Positions 56,763-64,000 of a DNA stretch of 64,000 nt are shown here, in pieces. Every line of letters begins with the position of its first letter. Within the stretch, counting starts at the first letter, position 1. Location: NCBI GenBank assembly GCA_018398585.1, contig JAGTTD010000002.1, positions 36,324,186 through 36,388,185 of the forward strand, given 5' to 3'. The notes beneath the pieces were generated by a model. The model made no database searches. It was not told where the DNA came from and saw only the letters and a program-made list of their open reading frames with translations. This stretch comes from Simmondsia chinensis (lineage: Eukaryota > Streptophyta > Magnoliopsida > Caryophyllales > Simmondsiaceae). The position numbers were made by a program, and so were the translations under genes.

Positions 56763-59700
56763 GTAGCGGCAGTGGTGGTACCGGGGATCGAAACCCACAC
56801 CCACGAGCTCAAACCCACCACGGTGACGGCAGCGGTGACGGGGTGAACTGGTTGTTCTACGGCGGTGTAAGCAGTAGAAATGAAGATGTCAATTCATACA
56901 TGCAACGGGCCAACCCCGCCCAAGATCTATATGGGTATGGGCCGGGCCCAAGTGGGTCAGGCCCGTTTGAGCCGAGGGATGACGTGCTGGCGGGGATGGG
57001 GGTGAGGGGAGGGGTGAGCTGTCAAGATTGTGGGAACCAAGCGAAGAAGGATTGTGTTCATATGAGGTGTAGAGCTTGCTGTAAGAGTAGGGGGTTTCAG
57101 TGCGCTACTCACGTGAAGAGCACGTGGGTGCCTGCCGCTGTGCGTCGGGAACGCCAACAGAAACTTGCCACCGTGCAAGGGGGGAAAGAGGAGGAGGACG
57201 AGGAGCGGCGCCACCAGCAAAAGCGGTTGAGGGAGAGTCCCGCTGCCGTGGGGTCTTCCTCTCTTGTGCTTACCCGCCTCCCTTCTCATACGTCAGGTAG
57301 ACTCTACTCGTTAGCTTAAACTTTGGAAAAATAAACGTGGAAAATGACTTCAGTGATAAGATTTACGTAATTCAACTAATTATACGTACCCACGTCTTCT
57401 TAGTTGAGAGATTTTAGCTATCGATACTGGAAAAAGCACAAGAGAATTCTTTTATCATCATCATTCAACTTGCACACCCTAGATGAATATACATACTTAA
57501 AATAACTATGCAAACCCTAATGTTTTTGAAAAAAATCCCATGAAAAATTGAGTCGACTCAGAAAACAACGAAGGGAACTAGTACTTCGTTACAAGGACAT
57601 GATTCATTACTGAATAAAATCATAACCAACTAAACAAAGTGATACATGTTTTGGGATGACAACGGGGCTGGGAGGATACGTGGGTGCCTCCCTGTGTACC
57701 ATTGCCCACCCAAATTCATACACCTCAACCATCCCATTGCCGGTATCAATGGTACAAGCCAATTTTCATACTCGATTCACTATCCCCGGGTATCTAACGG
57801 ATATGCATTACCTGTCCCGTACTTGCCCCATACACGCCACAATTTGTTATGTAGGCTCAGTTTGCTTGGACGGCAAAGTAAATTCTTGGAATAGGTTTTC
57901 CGTTCCCTTGTTGTTGCGCATTTGTAGACAAAAAATGCTTTCTGATCGAAAAGGTTTTCCACCACTGGTAGACCATTTTAAAATGGTGGAAGTCGTGATT
58001 CCAACTGAAGCAAAAATTTTCGTGGTAATTATTGTGTGGATCTTAATTGAACCAAAATAAACTAGATTGGAGCACAAACCTTTATCATCCTAACAACATA
58101 TAAAAATTGGATCGAATGATCAAATAAAAGCCATATGTTACTTTTTTATTGTTTCAACAGAACAAACTTCGTCATTTCCAATAGTTATATAATATTGTAG
58201 GGGGAAGTCATCATTTAGGTATACTGCGACTTGAGCATTTATTATATAAATTATCTGATGTTTTAATAATATGCAAAGATGTTCCTAAAATTTAAAAATT
58301 TTATCACTTAAGTCCACCGAAGTTTATGAGTTTTAATTAGAATTCTCCAAATTTTGACATAGGTATACCTAGACGATAAAATTTAATATTTCAGGGTAAC
58401 TCACAGCAGGGTACATTTACCAGGCACTAAAGCACCAGATCCCATTAGAACTTCGAAGCTAAGCGTGCTTGGGCGAGAGTAGTACCAGGATGGGTGACCT
58501 CCTGGGAAGTCCTCGTGGTACCAACCTTATAAGGCTGGGGGTCCTCTGAAACAGCCTCTCGGCAGGGTTACACCCTGAAGGGGTAAGGTTGCGTATATCC
58601 AACCCCCAGACCCCACTTAGGTGAGAGCCCTTGAGGCACAGGATATGTTGTTGTTGTAGGGTAACTCATAGCATATATTAAAATAATAGGGTACTAAGTG
58701 AGAAATTCTCAAATTTTAAAATATATAAAGCAACAATAGCGTTCCCAGTGCCCCCAAGGGCTCCAGCCTAAGCATGGTCCTCCCCCTTCGGGGTACCCTG
58801 AAAGGAGGCTGCTTCCGAGAATCCCAACCTGAGGGGTGCAACATGAGGACCTCTCAGGAGGTCATCTATTTTGGTACTACTCTCTCCCACGCATGCTAGA
58901 CTTCAGAGTTTTAATGGGATCCGGTGTTTGCGTGTTGGTACTCTCTTATGTAAGTTTTAAAATATCTAACAGAATTTTCTTATTTTATATAGCTTTAATA
59001 GTTAACTTATTTTTCTATTGCTTTTCATATAAGTTGTATTCTACTTATATTGTCCTATAATAAGAGAAAAGTATAATACGGAATTGAATTATTCTTTGAA
59101 TCAAACATCGAAAAACCTCAATCAAATTTGAATGTTCTTTGGAAAATCCTCTCCGAAGAAAAAGTAATTCCTAGAATTTAGTTTTTCTCCTAAACAAACG
59201 GAGCTGTAAGGCCATACATATTAACTACTTAGAATTAATTTTAGCAATTCAATTATATTTACGGCAAGCACATATATCTTTTTCTGTTTTTAATTTAATT
59301 GAGTAGAAATTAGGGTTGGTGACTTGAGTTAGATATAGTGTGAGTATGACCGGTATAGGGTTGGACGGACGAGGCAGGTACAACATTAAGTGCTGTGGCG
59401 GATGTTTCCACATGTACTCTTCGCATACCTGCTCCCTCGCCTAACTCTGTACCTATACGGGTACCTGCATTGACAGGTATTACCTATCCAATTGCCAATA
59501 TTATCCTTGATTACAATCACCTGGCGCCTCGAAGAGGCTCATGCCAAGGTGGGGTTTTGAAGATGTATAAGATGTACGTAGCCTTGACCCTAATTGGTGC
59601 TACCATGAAAAGAAACTGTTTCGAAAAGGCCATGCCTAAAATCGTTCCCCTTCATTATTGACCAAATTTTGCATCATTAACTTGAGAGAGAGAGAGAGAG

Positions 59701-60855
59701 AGAGAGAGGGGAGAGAGTAATCGTGAATCTAAATTACAACATGCATTCGTGTGTGTTATAGTCATGTGGGTTGCTTGTAAATTGAAACCTACCCAATTCC
59801 ATGCCAACTATTATACAATTCTTTTTTCTAATAATTAGTGAGGGAACTTGTAGAACAAGCATAACGCACCCACAAAAAACAAACCCGACTAAATTTTATA
59901 TAGTATTGGCCCTGAGAGTTTATATACCAAAACAAATATTTAAAACGGATTTTTCATATATATTATTAGTTTATTTAGCAATGTATGTATTAATCAAATA
60001 ATCATTAAATAAAGATTTAAGTAATGTGTCAAGGACCTTGTTTTTTTTTTTTTCCGATAAATAAAAAGAAAATTCTCAATATAAGTTGATACACCCACCG
60101 TAGCGGAGTTCTAAAAAGACCGTAGGAACGGGGAAAAGCACATTGAATTTTCTTGACTTTTGTTTATATTGTTTTGGACTTAGCTTGTGGATCACTCAGC
60201 CCTGAAATTTGCTGTCTTTAAGTACCAATCCCATGAAAGATGGTGATGATGATGATACTGTTGTTTAATAGTTAGTATTCATGACATGTAGATTGACATG
60301 ACACAAACATCACAAAAAGCTCCCCCCTTTGTCTCTTAGAACATTTGTGTTTCTATGATGTTATAATTGATGTTTTTAGGGGTCTTGGGTTTAACTTACG
60401 TGCATCTCGACTAATCTTTGAAACGCATGAGTACAGAGATGGATGTGGGTAATTTCCCCGCGGAGGTGACATCACCAGCAGTATTTCGGTGCATGAGGGT
60501 GAGCTCGATTGATGGAGATATGGAAGATGAGTACGCGTACCAAACGGCAGTCAGTATCGGGGGCCATGTCTTCAAAGGAATCCTCTATGACCAAGGACCT
60601 AATCATAGCGGTAGTGGTGCTGGTGGCGGTGGTGCTGATAGCTCTTCCGCCACTGGTGGTGGAGGTCCACCCCATAACTTTATAGCCTCCACCACCTCCG
60701 CCACAGGGGTGGCTCCCGGCCTGACTATGGCTTCACCAGCCGGTGTTGGTGAAGGCGGGGCTTGCCTCGATCCTGCATCCTTGTACCCGCCAACTCCCTT
60801 AAACACTTACATCCCCGGTATGCAATTCTTCCCGAACCCAAGACCTTATTCTTGA
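56741..60855 (+). CDS. SRS: SHI-related sequence (SRS/STYLISH) zinc-finger transcription factor
   Basis: Two exons, 56741-57296 and 60437-60855, joined across CAG|GTAG and a CAG acceptor with one base carried over. Together they are 975 nt and code for 324 aa. Residues 94-121 form the family's RING-like zinc finger, CX2CX7CX4CX2CCX6C, with all Cys present, followed by a basic [17 protein letters not shown] segment. Exon 2 encodes [19 protein letters not shown] and the IGGH domain ([21 protein letters not shown] at residues 226-229). Gly/Ser-rich linkers surround both domains, and the end (MQFFPNPRP) is like SHI/STY members. Known role of the family: nuclear activators of auxin biosynthesis genes in style, leaf and lateral-root development. 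The closest paralogue (SHI, STY1/2, LRP1) cannot be decided here. The splice sites are inferred from phase and domain continuity. Confidence 0.92.
58410..58657 (+). mobile_element. 5S rRNA-headed SINE, copy A
   Basis: Bases 58410 to about 58527 match plant 5S rRNA almost end to end: GCACTAAAGCACCAGATCCC, AAGCGTGCTTGGGCGAGAGT, GGATGGGTGACCTCCTGGGA. The internal pol III control regions (box A, intermediate element, box C) look intact. The rest (CTCTGAAACAGCCTCTCGG...GAAGGGGTAAGGTTGCGTAT...GAGAGCCC) ends TGTTGTTGTTGT and resembles the RTE LINE tail at 55365-55486. It is flanked by AGGGTAACTCACAGCA (58394-58409) and AGGGTAACTCATAGCA (58658-58673), a 16-bp TSD with one mismatch. It lies in sense orientation in the SRS intron. 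Confidence 0.9.
58725..58954 (-). mobile_element. 5S rRNA-headed SINE, copy B
   Basis: Reads on the - strand from 58954: ACACCGGATCCCATTAAAAC, then GAGAGTAGTACCA, then GACCTCCTGAGAGGTCCTCA, a more diverged 5S head. The shared body follows (GGAAGCAGCCTCCTTTCAGGG) and a short TTG-like end. TTTTAAAATAT at 58714-58724 and 58955-58965 is its TSD. It faces copy A tail to tail, 67 bases away. Its TSD and truncations differ, so it is an independent insertion. Confidence 0.85.
59525..59640 (-). mobile_element. degenerate SINE 3' body
   Basis: GCCTCGAAGAGGCTCATGCC, AAGATGTACGTAGCCTTGAC and CATGAAAAGAAACTGTTTCG follow the order of the body at 46130-46250 (GCCTCCAAGGGCTCCCGCAT, AGATGTACGTAGCCTTCCCC). 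No head, tail or TSD was identified. Confidence 0.5.
59682..59708. repeat. (GA)n microsatellite in the intron
   Basis: GAGA run of about 25 bases, followed by GGGGAGAGAG. Confidence 0.7.
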
Positions 60856-62605
60856 TCTAGCGATTTTTTTTCAGATAGGCAAGTGAGGCTGAAGATCTGA
60901 ACCTAGAACGTCTTGTTTTAGCGCCTTAATTTTTAATAATTTTAGTGTTATACCACAATGTCATTGGCTTGTTGATGTTAGCACCATCACCCTAATTCTT
61001 CCCTCTACTTCATTATTTAATTATCTTCATTAAACAATCACATATTTAAACATTCATAAATAATGTTTGAATTCATTTCCAGCATTGTTATTTGTTTGCG
61101 TGCTTCATAGCTATATGGCTTCTTGTTAGTGCATGTGTCTTATTATTAGATGTGTGTAGTTATTATTAGAGCATAAATTGTTATTGTTAGAGTAATAATG
61201 TAACCTGTAGTGAATATAATAACAGAATTTTGCAAAAGTTTCTATTATATCAATATTTTTGCATGAGCAAAACTTTTCCCCAAAAATATTTTTCTAGTTG
61301 AAAAAAAGCTATTCGAATATCGAATTAGATCTTTATTTCTAAGCGAAAATAGATTCTACTGTTACCATTTTTATTTGTAATTTTGGTTTTTGAGAAACTG
61401 AAATTGTGTTTTTAAAAATGGAGGTTTTCCTTGCTTTTGGTTTATTTTCATTCTTTATTCAAACTAAGAAAAATTCGTTTTCGAAGTATAATTTTTGGTT
61501 TGTAAAAAGCAAAAAGCTACAAATAGGAAATAATACCAAATACGTCCTAAATTTGTAATTTATTAACAAATTATTTTTGTCATTTTACATAATACATTGG
61601 ATTTAAAGTATATATTTTGATCCATGTATTTAACTATACCTAGTTGATTCATGTGGTAGATTACGACCAGTTATGATTTTATTTTTTAGTTAATTAGTGA
61701 GTGAACTTGCAATAAAAAAGTCGAGGCACCCAACAAGGCGAAGCCCGAAATATCCCTCAAAAGAAAGAACCACCTATTATGAAAGAAACTTGGATTGTTA
61801 TTATACGATTGGTGCGATTTTAGGGATGTTTTTATAGCATGCTTTTTCATGCAAGGCGTATCGGAAGTGGTTTGTAGATAGTGCCTACTTATGTTTTTCA
61901 TTTTGTGTTGAAATTATATTAAAATTGGAGTGATAATATTTTTTTAGCCTTAAAAATGGAGACACTTTGATATCCCATTAAAAAATTAAGCGCATGTTTG
62001 ATGTCGCTTCTTGTTTGTAGTTTTGGTTTTTAGAAATTTAAAAATTAAGTTTAAAAAATGATTCATTTTGTTTTTCTGTTTCTTCGTATTGTTTTTAGTT
62101 GTTCTAGACTTCGAGTGAAGATTGAAAAAAGGAAATAGAAAACGAGAAAAAAATCAATTTTTTAAACGTAGCTTTTCATTTCTAAAAATCTAAGAACCTA
62201 TTTGGCTTCATTTTTTGTTTGCAATTTTTATATCTTTTCGAAACTAGAAGTTATATTTTGTCAATGATTTTTGATTTTTGGTTTCTTATGTTCAATTTTT
62301 TCCTAGTTCAAGTAAAAAGTAAAATAATAAAAAAAGAAAACAAAAACCAAATAAAATTGTTTTAAACTTTGTTTTTAGTTTCAAAAAAATATAAACAAAA
62401 GAGAATGTGGAACTAAGTTGCTTAAAAAAAAAAAAAAAAGCAGAAGACCTAAATTAAGATAAAAGTTTGAAAGTAGTTTTATGTTTATAGTACAATATTG
62501 TAGATGTTTCTGCTAAAATAAAGTTCAATGTTAAACAAAAAGAATTTCTTCTTATTTATTTTCTCCTACTTAAGGGGAAAACAAGGAATGACAATAAATT
62601 TAGGG
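60856..62605. other. 3' flank of the SRS gene, AT-rich with MITE-like repeats
   Basis: No further gene. A polyadenylation-like AATAAT occurs near 61061. Three blocks (about 61330-61555, 61988-62215, 62200-62400) share phrases such as TTTGTAGTTTTGGTTTTTAGAAA and a partly inverse AAAAAGCAAAAAGCTAC-like end, suggesting copies of one small repeat family. A similar block is at 53780-54010. Confidence 0.4.
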
Positions 62606-63030
62606 GGGTTATTATCAGAATAATGATGGAATTTACAATAAATAGTTATTTACGTCAAAGGCTGTTATATTTTGCTTATTATGTTAATTTGGTTTCTGTA
62701 CTTTTACTTGTATCAATTTAGTCGTCGAAGAATTCGAAATGTGTTAATTTTGTCATTTGATCAAATTTAAGTTAAGTTAATGACGTAATTTTGAACGGTA
62801 AAATTATATTAGATGAAAATAATTTATTATAAATTTATCTGTTTATTTAATTTAACATAATTCGTGCTCGAACTATTAAAAATTTTATTAAAAACTTAAC
62901 TTAAATTTGTCTTTACGTATTAAAATTGGTACATTTTGATTTGTATAGAGGCTAAATTAGTATAATTAAAAGTACAAGGATTAAATTGATATAATGGATA
63001 AAGTATAAGAATTTTTAGCATAAATAACCC
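62606..63030. mobile_element. foldback MITE with ~120-bp inverted repeats
   Basis: TTAATTTGGTTTCTGTACTT and TTTGATCAAATTTAAGTTAAG on the left are inverse to AAGTACAAGGATTAAATTGA and CTTAACTTAAATTTGTCTTT on the right; the outer ends GGGGTTATTA/TAAATAACCC also pair. No ORF. Confidence 0.7.
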
Positions 63031-63511
63031 TATAATAAATGAGAGCCACAAAATTATGTTAAAAAATAATAATTTTAATTTAATAATAAAAATTTTGTAA
63101 TGATAATAGGATTACTCTAAAATAGGGTGTGGTTAGCCAAGCTTGATGGGTTCAAGGCTCGAAACTGCTTTTTACCAGAATGACCGTAGTTGTGTTTGGT
63201 TGGACAAAGCGCTTCCTTTTGCCTTTGCATCTTTTCCTTCATTTGGGCATGTCCATTTTCATTCTCTTTCTATGTACCATATCCGTTTATTTGGTTAAGC
63301 TGTGAAAATACTGTTATTTTTTAGAATTACTTTTTGTACGAATATTTTTGTAGAAAGTACTTTTGATAGAGGATTTTGGTTTGAGAAGTTTTTAGTTTTT
63401 GTTTTCGTTTTACTTCAAAGGTCAAGTACTACTTACTTGCTCTTTGTTTAAAAGCAGAAAAATCGTTTCTGCTTCTACTTAAAAGCAATTTTTTTTCTCA
63501 TTGAACACCTT

Positions 63512-63701
63512 AAGGGCCGATGCTGATATTTTTGGGGTTCCAACCAAAATGTTCAAATGAAGCCTTTCAAATACAATATTTTATAGTAATTTTGATCACC
63601 AAATTTAGTAATATTGACAGCTGATATTTAAAAATTACGAATGCAAAAAATTGGGGGCCTTTAGCGTTTGCTTGGGTCGCTTGAAGTTATGTCTAGCCCT
63701 G
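63512..63701. mobile_element. 190-bp hAT-like MITE
   Basis: AAGGGCC at the left and AGCCCTG at the right form short inverted ends of the CAGGGC hAT type with one left-end change. AACACCTT (63504-63511) and AACGCCTT (63702-63709) are an 8-bp TSD with one mismatch. The interior includes TTTTTGGGGTTCC and TTGGGGGCC. Beyond 63709 I see nothing. Confidence 0.6.
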
Positions 63702-64000
63702 AACGCCTTCGGATCCTTGAAAAAATGCTTTTTCTAGAGAAAATAAGTTTGGGCAATCAAACCCTTGTCCTATGATTTTTGGTATCCTAGAGTACTCTAC
63801 ACGATGGTCTAGTATTTTAGATTTATTTATAACGATAGAAAGGACAAGTATATAAGTCTAGTGAATTTTTCAGATGATTTTAACTCATCTAGGATGGAAT
63901 TTACTTAGATGACCAGGTTGATTCCAAGATGTTAGGGAATCAAAAAAAGTTTAATTGGTGAGCTCATTTTTGGTAATTGAGTTGTTGAGGCGAAACTAAT

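Larger units (their letters stand above)
57297..60436 (+). other. intron of the SRS gene with SINE insertions
   Basis: 3,140 bp from GTAGAC to GTACAG. One intron between the zinc finger and the IGGH exon is usual for this family. It contains SINEs at 58410-58657 and 58725-58954, a degenerate one at 59525-59640, and a GA microsatellite at 59682-59708. The stretches 57660-57850 and 59395-59510 hold degenerate GGTATNNCC-like phrases of unknown origin. ORFs inside (for example 57656-58060) show no recognisable domain. Confidence 0.8.

Noticed and set aside
57656..58060. 134-codon ORF in the SRS intron
   Set aside because: No recognisable domain; it overlaps other ORFs in two frames and lies inside an intron defined by phase and domain continuity.
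58410..58530. A genuine 5S rRNA gene
   Set aside because: 5S genes come in tandem arrays with spacers and a T-rich terminator. Here a single 5S-like unit runs straight into a SINE body with a TTG tail and is bounded by a TSD.
58410..58954. Cassandra-type TRIM element
   Set aside because: Cassandra carries 5S sequence inside short LTRs with TG...CA ends, PBS and PPT. None of these is present; the TTG tail and variable TSDs fit a SINE.

Overview
This is nuclear DNA of a flowering plant, most likely a eudicot. One recognisable host gene, an SRS (SHI/STYLISH) zinc-finger transcription factor on the + strand at 56741-60855, lies beside about 51 kb of nested LTR retrotransposons, LINEs, SINEs and foldback DNA elements. 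I found no bacterial features, CRISPR array or intact transposon reading frame.

Region 1 (72-17155) is one Ty3/gypsy-type element on the - strand. It has LTRs at 72-1411 and 15830-17155, the 5-bp target duplication AATGT on both sides, a polypurine tract, a primer-binding site and a broken gag, but no pol that I can see. Its interior carries several unrelated tandem-repeat blocks and a nested Ty1/copia element (3544-9650) with its own LTRs and TSD (CAGCG/CAGTG).

Region 2 (15111-38902) is a direct tandem segmental duplication: copy 1 at 15111-25871, copy 2 at 25872-38902. Each unit holds the 5' end and 5' LTR of the gypsy element, a truncated copia RT/RNase H relic, a second copia element with ~340-bp LTRs, and about 1.5 kb of non-coding DNA containing a small foldback element. 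Copy 2 has a further internal tandem duplication of about 2.19 kb (30073-32260 repeated from 32261), giving three LTRs. Both junctions show only 2-3 bases of shared sequence.

Region 3 (38903-51491) holds a gypsy gag relic, a tRNA-type SINE with an 11-13 bp TSD, two long-inverted-repeat elements, a 5'-truncated SINE with a 13-bp TSD, an L1-like retroposed insertion with a 14-bp TSD, an L1 RT relic, and an internally deleted copia element (48541-51491).

Region 4 (51492-64000) is AT-rich gene-flanking DNA with several foldback MITEs, the 3' end of an RTE-type LINE (55013-55486, 16-bp TSD) and the SRS gene. The gene's 3.1-kb intron contains two SINEs whose 5' heads are near-full-length 5S rRNA sequence and whose 3' halves resemble the RTE LINE tail. 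They lie tail to tail, and each has a TSD. This 5S-headed SINE/RTE LINE pairing is the most unusual thing in the window. All alignments are by eye.
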